A stretch of 64,000 nt of DNA from Cladophialophora immunda (lineage: Eukaryota; Ascomycota; Eurotiomycetes; Chaetothyriales; Herpotrichiellaceae): positions 3,466,955-3,530,954 of the forward strand of contig NW_015622546.1 in NCBI RefSeq assembly GCF_000835495.1. Direction: 5' to 3'. The notes beneath the pieces are model-generated. The model was not told where the DNA came from, did not search any database, and saw only the letters and a list, made by a program, of their open reading frames with translations. Positions within the stretch are counted from its first letter, which is position 1. Every line of letters starts with the position of its first letter. The translations under genes were made by a program, and so were the position numbers. This document shows, piece after piece, positions 44,401 to 54,877 of this stretch.

Positions 44401-44794
44401 GATGAAGGTATTGCTTTTCAAAGAAAAAAATCCCGCAGTCAAAATCGACCTTCTCATGGACTGTCGGGGTTGTGGGAAGAGGAAGATATAGTCCACTACC
44501 TCGACACAAGAAAGCGGTGGAAAGTATCCAAGCTTGGAGCACTTGGGGTGCAAGGATACCCTATATTACCCCGTCATCAGAGTTCACCCGCTTGAAAAGG
44601 CTACACATCTTCCCACGGAGTCGGCCTTGACACGGTGGGACCAACATTGGCTGGATTTTATCAAGGTTTGATTAGTAGAGGTCCATGCGAACGAATTTTG
44701 CAAGCAAGGATACCACAGGAATTATAGTACATATCACGGATGATAGCCTTAGTTTCTATGCTTCTATTACCAATGACAATTGATGAAATGAAAT
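44401..44794. other. Intergenic region, promoter of SDR
   Basis: The 394 bp between two minus-strand genes hold a TATATTA-like stretch near 44570. No other feature is seen. Confidence 0.5.
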
Positions 44795-45952
44795 TCAGAC
44801 CTTGGATGTCTCGAGCGCGTCATATATAGCTGTCACATATGCCTTTGTGCGCACCGACCCCAAGAACGTCACCTCCAAGTTATTCATGGCATATGAAATG
44901 GTGATTTTACGCTCCAGATCCATAATCACGATTGAGCCGCCAAATCCACCCCAGGTGCAGATTCTTCCCGAGGGAATCCAATCGATCCATGTACCCGCCG
45001 AGGGTAGAGCGAAGCCCGTACCCCAGCGAATGGGGGCCCCGAAGTTCAATACCTGGTCAGTTCCGTCCGCCTGAACCTGGAAGACCTGATTGATGGTGGT
45101 TTCAGACAGGAATTCCTGACCATCCTGGGCGCGGCCGTGTCTCGAAATGACAGACATGATTCGATTTATGCCCCTTGCGTTTGTGTGACCATTGCCAGAC
45201 CCAATTTCGGCCTTTCTGAACTCTAGGCTATTGGCAAAGTCTATCTCCATCGCAGGATTAGACAATGTTTTGGCCATGATTGAACTAGGCTCGATCGGCG
45301 GAAACTGCATTGGAGGCGGAAATATGTCGCTCCTGCGTGGCTCATCCCGTTCTTGACACCCCAGCTGAAAGTCCGCTCCAAGCGGGGCCGATATATCTTC
45401 TGCAATGAACTGTTTGAGACTTTTGCCAGAGACTCGTCGCACAACTTCCCCAATCAAGTACCCAGACGACAGTGATTGATATCCCGATGCCGTGCCTGGC
45501 TCCCACCACGGTTGCTGTTGGGCGAGGAGAGCTGAGAGCTTGGGTACGTTGACCAGATCCTCGATCACTAACGGCTGATCCCATCCTGAGAGACCAGAGG
45601 TATGGGACATGATGTGCCGTATCTCGATATTTTGCTTCCCATTCGCAGCAAACTCAGGCCAATACTTGGCCACCTTGTCGGTCAACTTCAGCTGCTTTCG
45701 GTCCGCCAGGAGAAGTAAAGCAAACGACAAGGTCGTCTTGGTCATTGAAAAGACATTAACTATCGTGTCGCGTTCCCACGGCTTCGAATGGTCGCGGGTC
45801 GTAAAACCTCCCCAGAGATCAAGGACGTCATCACCATCGACGTTGACGACAATCGACGCGCCCAATTCTTCACCAGACTCGACATAGTTCTGCAGAAGTC
45901 GACGGACGGCTTCGAATCTTTCTTGACAATGACCGTGAACAGTGACTGCCAT
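44795..45952 (-). CDS. Class C beta-lactamase-related serine hydrolase (esterase)
   Basis: Single exon, 385 residues from the ATG at 45952; an in-frame GTG further upstream is not used. The SxxK motif is SMTK at 69-72, in the usual NVFSMTK setting. HIMSHTSGLSGW is the family's conserved strand, and the second catalytic motif is Tyr in SGYQSLSSGYLIGEVV. A C-terminal WGGFGGS stands for the KTG/HxG box. In fungi this family acts as esterases, lactonases or transesterases (EstB, LovD type) rather than antibiotic resistance. Beside a BVMO it is a candidate for hydrolysing the ester or lactone product. It is divergent from a Zn2Cys6 regulator across 431 bp that hold the shared palindrome. Confidence 0.92.
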   Translation of the reverse strand: MAVTVHGHCQERFEAVRRLLQNYVESGEELGASIVVNVDGDDVLDLWGGFTTRDHSKPWERDTIVNVFSMTKTTLSFALLLLADRKQLKLTDKVAKYWPEFAANGKQNIEIRHIMSHTSGLSGWDQPLVIEDLVNVPKLSALLAQQQPWWEPGTASGYQSLSSGYLIGEVVRRVSGKSLKQFIAEDISAPLGADFQLGCQERDEPRRSDIFPPPMQFPPIEPSSIMAKTLSNPAMEIDFANSLEFRKAEIGSGNGHTNARGINRIMSVISRHGRAQDGQEFLSETTINQVFQVQADGTDQVLNFGAPIRWGTGFALPSAGTWIDWIPSGRICTWGGFGGSIVIMDLERKITISYAMNNLEVTFLGSVRTKAYVTAIYDALETSKV

Positions 45953-46383
45953 GGTGGACTCTATCGCTGCTTTCCTAGAAAGCACTCGACGAATCTCTTC
46001 CTTCGGTGTAGAAAGATGAGTTGAGTACAGCTGAAGCGCTTTCGACGCAACAGATTTATGTCGCAGTCAAGGTGGAGCCGGGAGAGTTCTTTCATTGCGC
46101 GACTTCGAGAGGTAGCAAAGATTCAAATTCAGTGGGACTATGCGAACACAGCTGCTATGCTTGATCGCGATCACAATAAAGTTCTTGGTCCCACAAGAAT
46201 GAGAGGCGACGATGCGATGATGGGTTGAATGCCCTGGTACTTGGCGATGGGGTTGTGTTTCCAAAAAATTGGTAATTCCATCCACGGAAACCCGCGCGTT
46301 CCCGTCTCGGCGGCGCCAAGTTCACCTTCACTTCACTTTTTCCACCCGCGTTCATTGCTCCCACTCTCCCCTGTCAGAGAAAG
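45953..46383. other. Divergent promoter, beta-lactamase-like esterase / Zn2Cys6 regulator
   Basis: The 431 bp lie between outward-facing start codons and contain the palindromic element at 46286-46305. Confidence 0.6.
46286..46305. promoter_or_regulatory. Shared 20-bp palindromic element, copy B
   Basis: Half-sites GGAAAC (46286-46291) and GTTCCC (46298-46303) flank CCGCGC. One base differs from copy A at 41331. It lies about 80 bp upstream of the Zn2Cys6 start and 334 bp upstream of the esterase start. Confidence 0.5.
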
Positions 46384-48759
46384 ATGGAATCCCGCGGATT
46401 ACCTGATCGGAATGGCTCACAGAGACGCCCAGCAATATCCCGTCGCTCAGTAAGTCCAGCTCCGATGTGCTAAGGATTGAAGAGTCTATGATCAATGAAG
46501 ACTGAGGCAATTGCTGAGAGTAGTGTGACCAATGTCGCGCCCGAAAGGTCGGTTTTCCCCTTCCCAGACGAAACGAACAGTGAAAAGCGAAGATCTCATT
46601 CTTACAGAGGGCTTAGATTGGTTGTGACCGAGCTGTGCCGTGCTCTCATTGCATCTCGGTGCGGACTGAGTGTACTCATAGTGCAACTCGAAGCACCCCT
46701 TTGGCCTCCAAGCAGAGGGTTTTAATATCAACGGAATAGTAAGTGGTCTCGTCGTGCTAGTGCCATAGTCTCCTCGCCATGATGCTCACTCTTTTTCGAC
46801 CAGCGAGCGCAAGATCGATGATCTCGTCAAAAACGTCGACGAAATTCGACGTTTGCTTACAGACACTGCAGCTTCAACGCCGAATGCAGACCAGCGCGGC
46901 AATGCTGGATCCTGGTTCTCGAGTTGCAATCGAGCCGCCAAAGAAGTCCCTAAAATGCTCCAATCTGTTCCTGCCACTGCTGGATCAAGCGCTCAATGGG
47001 AGCACTCAGCCCACCTCATCGACTTTGTCAAAGACATAGTGGAGGACCGGAGGAAGACTGTGCCAGGAGACAGTGCAACCATGGCCTCCTTGAGATGCTT
47101 CGTACGGACTGCTGAAGCCCAGAAGATTTTTCAAACGCAAGTGATTTCAGAATTCACGGGGGCCAAACAGGAGGAGGACCTGACCCTGCCACCTGTGGAA
47201 GCAGCAACGGCGGTCATTCGATGGGCGAGAGGTTGGTTACACAGCTACACTGTATCGAAGGGGCTGACTGACATCGATCATAGACCATGCTCAGATCGCT
47301 ACGATGAGATGGGTCTCCCGAATACTTCCTCTCGAAAAGTTTGCAAAGATTTGCCAGAAACTGTATTTCCCCACCGGCGATCACGACCAAGTCGACCTCG
47401 TTGTTGGTAACGGCTATTTGTCTTATATGTTCTCGGAACATGCAAATCTTTCCGGCCTGCAGGAGCACAAGGATTATGGGTATTGCTGTCGGATAAACCT
47501 CCGCAATGCTCTCTTGCGGCTGCCACTTCTTCTCAAACCATGTATGGAGACCATCGCCGCTCTGACGATCGGCGTGAGTTTCTCTTTGCCGCAGGATGCC
47601 TTGTCAAGTTCGCTGGCTGACAATGGAACAGGCGGCCAGTGCGATTGAATCCTCTCAAGCAGCCATGGCTTGGAGCTTCATCTCCGCTGCCTCTAGTCTC
47701 TGCATAACGTTACGCTATCACTGCGGTCCGGCCTCTGACGATCCGCATGATGTACCTCAAGCCGACCGAGAGCGCCTCTTTTGGACAGTCTATGCCATTG
47801 ACAAGGCCCTCTCTCTCCGACTGCGTCGGCTTTCCAACATCCGTGACTCTGAAGTGACATTGTCGATAGACCAGTGCGATATTCGAGAGGCGAAGCTAGG
47901 CAGAATACAAGGCCAGATATACGAGCAGTTGCATAGTCCTAAAACTCCCAACAATGCGACTAACGATAAACAACGAAGTAGCGCCGTCGAAGTCCTAGCA
48001 GAGGCAACACGAGATTTGATCCGACAAACAAACGCAGAAATTTCGGTATGACACGCCCCGACAGATTTCGTTCAACACTGATATAGGTGCAAGGATGCCT
48101 CAAGACAGCTTAGTGCTGTTGACGAAGAGAACATACGCCTTGTGTACCTGAAGGCCGAGCTTGTGTGTCAGTCCTCTGTGCTTACATCGATCTTACATGC
48201 AGCGCCCGGCCAGAGGGATGCTGCGCACAGCGGGTCAGATGAGTGTGTTGCTGCCGCGCGGTCTGTCTTTCAATTCCACGCAGAGTTCCTCAAAATGGCA
48301 CGGTTTTTGAAAAATGACCCTTTCTTGATACAGAGATATATGAATTGGTAAGCGACACTGATGTATCATTCCGTTAGAGGACTGGCCACAGAGCTGCTGA
48401 CCATGTTTCGAAGGGCGCTCCTGAATATTCCATTTGTGCCGTTCAATATCTTGTTGACTCGCACCCTCCAACAAGTCGATGACGTCGACCTCGCTCGCAT
48501 GGAGGGTTTCACCAATTCGTTGCAGCTGGAAACGGACATTGGCGAAGGGATAACTCACCCTCACAGCCTGTACAAGCTCTTGTGCCGGGCTGCACAGTGC
48601 TACATCGCCGAGCGTACCCAGTCCAGGACTTACGATCCCACCTTGACCGAGAGTTATGTGGCCGAGTTCAGCGAATTCGAGTTTAGAAATATTGGTGGCG
48701 ACGGTCATACGACGCCGGGGTGGTTCGACTGGTATAACACCGATCAATGGATGAATTAG
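46384..48759 (+). CDS. Zn2Cys6 transcription factor with fungal-specific regulatory domain
   Basis: Eight exons, 46384-46449, 46524-46547, 46617-46738, 46804-47231, 47284-47573, 47632-48045, 48094-48347 and 48414-48759, give 647 residues. The zinc cluster is spread over three exons: C23, C26, C33, C39, C42, C49 (x2, x6, x5, x2, x6). A linker and the coiled YERKIDDLVKNVDEIRRLL dimerisation segment follow. The middle-homology domain includes ADRERLFWTVYAIDKALSLRLRR. The last two acceptors are AAG rather than YAG; nearer AG sites would break the frame or crowd the branch site. It should be the local activator of the catabolic cluster. An element in its own promoter recurs before the BVMO gene, suggesting autoregulation. 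Confidence 0.88.
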
Positions 48760-49476
48760 GGGTAGCATAATTAAGTAGACGTGTTTGGGTGCCCTTCTTG
48801 ATCTTCCAGCGATATGAAAGGGGTTGAATTCAAGCAACCTGCGCCTTACATCTCTGGCTCACTACCTTGATACTTGTGAAAACCTCAGCAGGCAACAGCC
48901 TGGCCGGGGTATGGCCCTTCCGAACTTCGAAACATAGAAAAATGGGAACCCCGGGGCTAAGCTTTGGCCCTTTTCATACACTGACGGCTATACTCCGTAC
49001 TCAGGCTGCTCAGGGCAAACCTCAGGGCTTGCTGAGCGGTGTTCAGGATCGCATAGTTACAGCACCGAATGGCTTAGTCACGACTCACATCAAAGGGCGA
49101 GATGTTCAGCTCTGGAAACGGGAAATCGACTTTGGATAATTAGGTCAAAGTTCGCAGCTGAGTATCTCGGCATACCATAAAAGAGCAGGATAGTAATTTG
49201 CAAGATTGCTCGCTGGGGTTCCAGATGATCTACTTTGTACATTTCAGGTAGAAGGTGAAACCCTTATGCTCTACTATGTTCTAATTCAAATGTTTGCACA
49301 AAAAGTGGACAAATGTGTTTCCTTTCCTCTTTTGATTTCATCGCATTGCGCAGTCATGACGGACTGAAATCCGACTCGGCTTCTGTGGACTGGAGTCTCA
49401 TCAGACATTGCTCGATTGCGACACATCAGTTCGCAGCATATACAAGCGTGCCTCTTCACTTGCAGAGAAAAAGATT
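48760..49476. other. Convergent intergenic region
   Basis: The 717 bp lie between the 3' ends of the regulator and the FAD monooxygenase. They hold the degenerate repeat at 48929-48961 and no recognised gene. Confidence 0.5.
48929..48961. repeat. Short degenerate repeat, copy 2
   Basis: The segment starts GAAACAT, contains TGGGAACCC and a G-run, and resembles 5759-5792. Both copies are 3' of metabolic or regulatory genes. Only about 33 nt align. Confidence 0.25.
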
Positions 49477-50913
49477 TCATAGACGTCCTTCCAGAACATG
49501 GAGTCCTGGAGTGCGCCTTTCCGTCCGAAGGCATTCGGGAGGCCAATATTGGTCGACCTGGGTTAACACGATCAGTGAGGTGCAGCTACAACATATCGCA
49601 GAGGTGTTTCGTTCACTTACATCTCTCTCAACTTGATACCCCAGCAATCGCGGTGCCAATACTGAATCTCTCCAGACCAGGGCTTCTCCCGGTTCCTTGG
49701 CCCTGATCTTCCGGTCTCGTTCCTCTTGCTCAGGCCCATCATGCAGATGATAGAGGTACTGTTGCAAGTTGCCTCTTTCCACGAGCATTTGCGTTCGCTC
49801 CTTCCGACAAGCTTCGTAGATTGCAAGCAATTGCTTCTTCACGGCCGCCGATGTGGGATCGGGGGCCCGCGAGAAGACTTCGCCGAGCACAGCTGCATCT
49901 TCCAGGCACATGCCTGCTCCAGAAGCAAGATAGGGCAGAGTGGCGTGCACCGCATCTCCAAGCATCGTGAAAGTCCCCGACGCATGATTCCACGAGTCCA
50001 TGCCGACGCGGTACATAAGCCGCCATTTGGACACCGACTTACACAGTGCCAGGAGCTTGGGGATCCGGGGATCCCAGTCTTTGAAGAAAGCACGCACTTC
50101 CTCAATGTCACCCTCCATGGTATTCGCGCCTCCGACGGGCATATCGTCGGGGGCGAGGAGGACCATGTTGAACAACTCGCCGCCTCGGAGCACATAGTTC
50201 ACCACATGAGCATCGGGCCCGATCCAGTAGTTGACCTGTTTCTTTTCGACAAATGACGCCAATTCAGGGTCGTGGAGCATGTCTGCGGTAGACAGCAGGA
50301 GCCGGTAGGCGAGGTCGCCCGTCGGCGTTGGGGGGTCTGGACGACCAAGCATAACCTCTCGTAGCGTTGAGTTGACCCCGTCGGCGCCCACAACCAGATC
50401 AGCGACGTATTCTTCGCCGGACTGCAGGATCACCGTGGCCGTGTCGGCGTCGTCGCTGGCAATCTGAACATCCGTCACTCTTGCTCGCACCTTGATGTCG
50501 GCGCCCAGTTCAATTGCTCGGTCAAGCATGCATTGATGAAGATTGGCACGGTGAAAGTCCCAGTAGCACGTGCCTGGATATGCACTGGCGCTCTCGACAA
50601 AGTCCAGGTATGAGATTAAATTGCCTTTCCAACCGATCATGTTGGCCTGCGACGGCCTGGTGGCATATTGCTCAAGACGTTCTCGCAAACCCCATGACTG
50701 AAGGATCCGTGACGAATTCGGCAGGATCTGGATCCCGGCCCCGACCTCGCCAATCTCTTCCGCCCCTTCTAGAATAGTGATTTTGTGGCCGGCGAGTAAG
50801 AGGGCAATGGCGGCGCCGATGCCTCCCAGACCGCCGCCGACGACGATAATGTTGAGCTGCGTGGATGGATGGCGGCTTAGAGGCGACTTGACCGGAATGC
50901 CCGAGGATGTCAT
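49477..50913 (-). CDS. FAD-dependent monooxygenase, salicylate hydroxylase-like
   Basis: Two exons, 50913-49621 and 49557-49477, are joined by a 63-nt in-frame intron (GTAAGT..CCCAG) and give 457 residues. The start at 50913 is the first ATG; the longer frame begins at GTG. Group A flavoprotein hydroxylase motifs: VVGGGLGGIG at 24-33, ILEGAEEIGEVGAGIQ, the DG motif VVGADGVNSTLRE and the GD motif MLGDAVHATLPYLASGAGMCLEDA. The C-terminus after the splice, VDQYWP, resembles fungal salicylate-hydroxylase-type proteins. It should hydroxylate, possibly with decarboxylation, an aromatic acid using NAD(P)H in the cytosol. A partial match to the shared promoter element lies about 80 bp upstream. Confidence 0.9.
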   Translation of the reverse strand: MTSSGIPVKSPLSRHPSTQLNIIVVGGGLGGIGAAIALLLAGHKITILEGAEEIGEVGAGIQILPNSSRILQSWGLRERLEQYATRPSQANMIGWKGNLISYLDFVESASAYPGTCYWDFHRANLHQCMLDRAIELGADIKVRARVTDVQIASDDADTATVILQSGEEYVADLVVGADGVNSTLREVMLGRPDPPTPTGDLAYRLLLSTADMLHDPELASFVEKKQVNYWIGPDAHVVNYVLRGGELFNMVLLAPDDMPVGGANTMEGDIEEVRAFFKDWDPRIPKLLALCKSVSKWRLMYRVGMDSWNHASGTFTMLGDAVHATLPYLASGAGMCLEDAAVLGEVFSRAPDPTSAAVKKQLLAIYEACRKERTQMLVERGNLQQYLYHLHDGPEQEERDRKIRAKEPGEALVWRDSVLAPRLLGYQVERDVSERNTSAICCSCTSLIVLTQVDQYWPPECLRTERRTPGLHVLEGRL

Positions 50914-51556
50914 GTTGGCGATAGGTAGCACAAGGTACAGGTTCTCACGGAGAGGTCATCCTCCTTTACATTTCTTCATCACAGCTGTTGAATGGAAACC
51001 CGTGGTCGGGAGAAGAGAGCGCACGCCACACGTGCAGTTCCGATGCAAGCACTCACAATTCCTGAAATCACCCCAGCGGGAGATGGGCTTTCACAAGTTA
51101 CTGAAAAGCACTATGTCGTGGACTCGTGTTTGGCTATCAGGAGCTTATCGCACACTGCTGGTATTATCATGCATGCCTCCCGAATTGGTAATCGACTTTC
51201 CGTCAAGAGTGGAGGAACCCCCCTCAAAAAGGCCCATGATGCCAAGCATAAAGATGGGGGAACGTGCACCTTGCTGGCTTCTAGACTTTGTTGACTGTAT
51301 GGTATGGAGTGTTCGGACACATATGCAAGTCGGTGCTGTGGGAGGGTGTCAGCTTAGAAGCATTCCCGTGCGGCCCACCGCGACGACTCAGAGTACGACT
51401 AGGTGGTAGGTCTAGGCATGTAATACCCAAGGACGGAAGTTCGACGTGGTCTACTTGACGAGAGACATTCGATTGTATTGAAAGACAGAGTCTCCGACAG
51501 TGATGGCGGAGCTACTTGTAGTACTGATGTATTGCCCTGGCACAGACGTAGTCGTC
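50914..51556. other. Intergenic region, promoter of FAD monooxygenase
   Basis: The 643 bp between two minus-strand genes hold GGAAACCCGTGG at 50994-51005, a partial relative of the shared element. No gene is recognised. Confidence 0.5.
50994..51005 (+). promoter_or_regulatory. Partial relative of the shared GGAAACCCG element
   Basis: It shares the first nine bases with copies A and B but lacks the second half-site. It lies about 80 bp upstream of the salicylate-hydroxylase-like gene start. Confidence 0.2.
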
Positions 51557-52899
51557 TCAGTTCCTAGGCGGCTGCTTCAGGATATCGCCCATTGGTGCCG
51601 GCATCAGGGCGCCCTCGGGCGGCGAGTTCTTGCTCTTGAAGTCGTCGCACATCTGCTCCATGGTCACCCACTCGACGCCTTCATGCTTGTTGATATGCTC
51701 GATGATTCTGCGTTCAAGAAAGTAAACATGGGCGTGGACAGTGAGGAAGAACGGGTGGGCATTAAGGGGCACTTTACCTCTCGTGCATGAGGATGACGTG
51801 TGGCCGTCCCGACACGTCCGGATGGATGGTCATGGGAAAGACGAACTCGTCATACTCGCGGTAGTAATAGTCGAAATGATCCTGCATCACTGGTGCATCA
51901 GCACGCCCTGGCCTGTTGGCTGCAGACTAGATTCATGCGCGAGATATATGTCGTACCTTCCAAATGTCCTCGATGTCTCGAGGATTCACCCATCCGTGAC
52001 TGTTGGCCGAGTTTTCTGCGAAAGTCAGACAAGCTGTCAGCAACGATCTTTGGTTTCTATAGGAGGGTTCCTAGTGGCTGTTTGCCGGTGACATGGGGAG
52101 CTCCAACTCACTCATGAACATCATCGGTGGTAGGTCGTCGATGTACCACGATCCCGGAATCTCGACCAACCCGGTCATTTTGCCCTTGACCAAGGGCTTC
52201 ATCCACTCGACGGCCTTTTTCGAGTAGTCGATCTTGGTCCAACTGTCCCCGGCGCGGAGCCAGTACAGCTGGCAGTCCTCATGGCCCATGCTATGGTCGT
52301 ACTCGATCCCGTAGGATAGGAGCAACTCCGTCCCTGCCTCGCTGACCTCCCACCACGGGGCGACGCTGCCTCGAGGGGGTTTGCCGCAGAAGGCGGTCAG
52401 AAGCCGAAACGTCTTGTCCAGGACGTCTTGCTGCTGCTCGAACGTCATATCTGACGGGTTCTCGTGCGAGTAGCCGTGCAAACCGATCTCATGCCCGGCG
52501 TCCCGGACCATGGCACACTCTTCGGGGAACGTCTCGAGGGAGTGGCCCGGAATGAACCACGTCGCCTTGATGTTGTACTTGTCGAACAGCTTCAGGAGGC
52601 GTCGGGTGCCGTGCGTGCCGGCAAAGATGCCTGTTTCTCCCAATCCTGGTCAAACGCGAACTCTCCACTCCAGGTTACGGGACGCAGAGGTCAACATCGA
52701 GTAGTGTTTATGTGCGGTGAGGAAAGGTGGTCGGTTGAGGCACTCAGGGGGAAAGAAGAAGCAGGCTGTGAGAGCCTTTGGCGGTAGACCTACCTCGACT
52801 AATGTCACTGGTCGAGTCCTCGCCGCCGTAAGAGCCCAACCAGCCAGCGACGGCATCGATGTCGACTCCGTAGCTGACCAGGACACGTTTTTTGCCCAT
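51557..52899 (-). CDS. Polysaccharide deacetylase-fold hydrolase (CE4; PuuE / cyclic imide hydrolase-like)
   Basis: Five exons, 52899-52794, 52645-52112, 52015-51957, 51881-51778 and 51707-51557, give 317 residues. It begins [20 protein letters not shown]; the first intron (148 nt) is the longest in this gene. NodB-type landmarks are the Asp pair in [30 protein letters not shown] with the metal His residues, and [16 protein letters not shown] assembled across splices. There is no signal peptide, and the length and start fit the PuuE allantoinase / cyclic imide hydrolase branch better than chitin deacetylases. It may open a cyclic amide or imide in the cytosol. The nearby amidase would then act on the product. 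That pairing is inference. Confidence 0.86.
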
Positions 52900-53673
52900 T
52901 CTTTCTTTCTCGGAATACTATAAATAATTGTGGAAGCCAACCAGGAATGGAATGCTCAGTAGCAACTATGCCTTCGCGGTTCGAATATTATTACCTTTCT
53001 TTGGCTTGTACCCTGAGTTTGTCATTGGCGAGATGTGGTTGCTTGTCGTGAATCCTCGCCATGAGGAATTCCGCTCTTGGAGGGTGGCCAAGAAAGCGAG
53101 CATCATGGGAAATCGGCCACAGGCTCGGTAGCATTCGGCCTGCGGACTGATGTGCATCCATGGGTTTGTCCTAGGTTCCCTCGAGCGATAAGGTCGAGCA
53201 TTGGATGAACTTGAATTCCACCGATTGAGCTTGGTGAGTGGGCGCCAGCAAAATCGAGGTCGGCGGACTTGAGCGACACTCCGCCCTGATTGGAACCAGA
53301 CTCAATCGATATCGAGCAAGACTCCTGTCGGGACTGTGCGGTGACTCTCATACTGGCCCAGCGACATCGGGTTCATCAAGGATGGGGTTCCTTGTCTGCA
53401 TCCAGAGCCTCAAAGCTTCGTGCTGTGGGGGATTCACGCTCAATACTACTGTGTGTTTAGGAACTCTGCGGCTTGATCGAAGGGCCGCCCCTCGATAACG
53501 CCTGGGAACACTACTTTACTCTGTGCCAGCGAGAAATCATGCTGCAATCTTGATCACGTCCCTCCAGGTCGCTGTGTGTTCGGTCGTGCTCTTACTGACA
53601 ACGAATCTGAGCAAGAACACCGAGTCCAGGTCGCCCCCTAAAGCGAAAGCCTCGCACGTGACATTTTTGAGCG
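52900..53673. other. Divergent intergenic region, CE4 hydrolase / SDR
   Basis: The 774 bp lie between outward-facing start codons. Only short frames without motifs are present. Confidence 0.5.
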
Positions 53674-54740
53674 ATGAGTAGAGTAACTACCCTCTTTTGT
53701 CTTTTGCGGTCTGTTGGTGGTGCTGGCAGTCTCTAAAATCTAACTGTATCTTGATAGTTCTCTCTCCAAGGCCGGACAGCCCTGGTAACTGGAGGTGCCC
53801 GGGGTTGCGGTCTGGCCTTTGCAGAAGGTCTCGCAGAGGCGGGCGCCGATGTGGCCATTTTCGACGTAATTGAGCCCGTCCCGGCTTTTTTCGACATTGA
53901 GAAAACTTTCGGTGTGAGAACAAAGCATTACAAGTAAGCCTACTTTCCGTGGAGCCAATGGCAAATTGTTTTTGTCCTTGCGACAGAAACTCGTGTGGAG
54001 CTAACGTTTTATTGTTTGTCGGACCAGCGTCGATGTGAGTAGCATTGACAGCTTGACGGCTGGATTCGCTGCCTTCGAGACCGACTTTGACGGCAAACTC
54101 GACATCTGCGTTCCCTGTGCTGGGATCAACAAAAACCTGGCCTTCCTGGACACATCGTATGAGAAGCACCAGCAGTTGTTGGGTGTCAACGTCATGGGTG
54201 TCTACCATACCGCACAGCTCGCGGCTAAGCAGATGATCGAGAACGGTACCAAGTGTGGCAGCATTATCCTCATGGCCAGTATCGCCAGCTACATGGCAAT
54301 CCGCAGTCAGATGAGCAGCGCATACTGCGGCACTAAGGGTGCTGTGAGAGCCATGTGCCCGGCGATTGCGGCTGAGTTGGTCCCATATGTGAGTACAACG
54401 CCTCAATGTGAAGACTTCGAAAGACATAGCGAAGAGGGGCTGACACTTGGAGCTGCAGGGAATCAGAGTCAACTCAATATCCCCGGGATACGTGAGAACG
54501 GAAATGACTGCTCCGGTGAGTGAGGCAAAAGAACCATTGAAGAATATCGAGTATGTCTTCGAGAGCTGACTCTGCTGGCAGTTCCCTCACTTGCTTGAAT
54601 CTTGGAAGGACGAGATTATGAACCGGAGAGTCGCGTCTCCGGACGATATTAGAGGCGCGTGCGTGTTTTTGGCAAGCGATGCCAGCCTGTATATGACAGG
54701 ACAAGATGTCTGTGTTGATGGCGGCGTTACCAAGTGGTAG
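53674..54740 (+). CDS. Short-chain dehydrogenase/reductase (five exons)
   Basis: Exons 53674-53682, 53758-53933, 54028-54388, 54459-54515 and 54582-54740 give 253 residues. The first exon is only 9 nt (Met-Ser-Arg) before a 75-nt intron with GTAACT donor and CTAAC branch. It was chosen because it is the in-frame ATG that joins [18 protein letters not shown]. The cofactor motif TGGARGCG has Cys where the usual GIG has Ile. IFDV suggests NAD(H). The modified PCAG (for NNAG), the catalytic Ser in [12 protein letters not shown], and [14 protein letters not shown] complete a classical SDR. It sits between the CE4 hydrolase and the amidase. Substrate unknown. Confidence 0.86.
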
Positions 54741-54877
54741 TGATTCGTAGTTCTCGGAACGTAACCTACTCCGAGGCTTTCAGGGAGTTAAGATGCATAA
54801 AAGGCCAAAGATCGCTATTCTCTGTCTCTTTCTCTATCATATCTAAAGAGCATACAAATACGAGTTGCGTCGATGAA

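Noticed and set aside
50777..51409. 210-codon plus-strand frame
   Set aside because: Half of it is antisense to the FAD monooxygenase and the rest lies in its promoter, without motifs.
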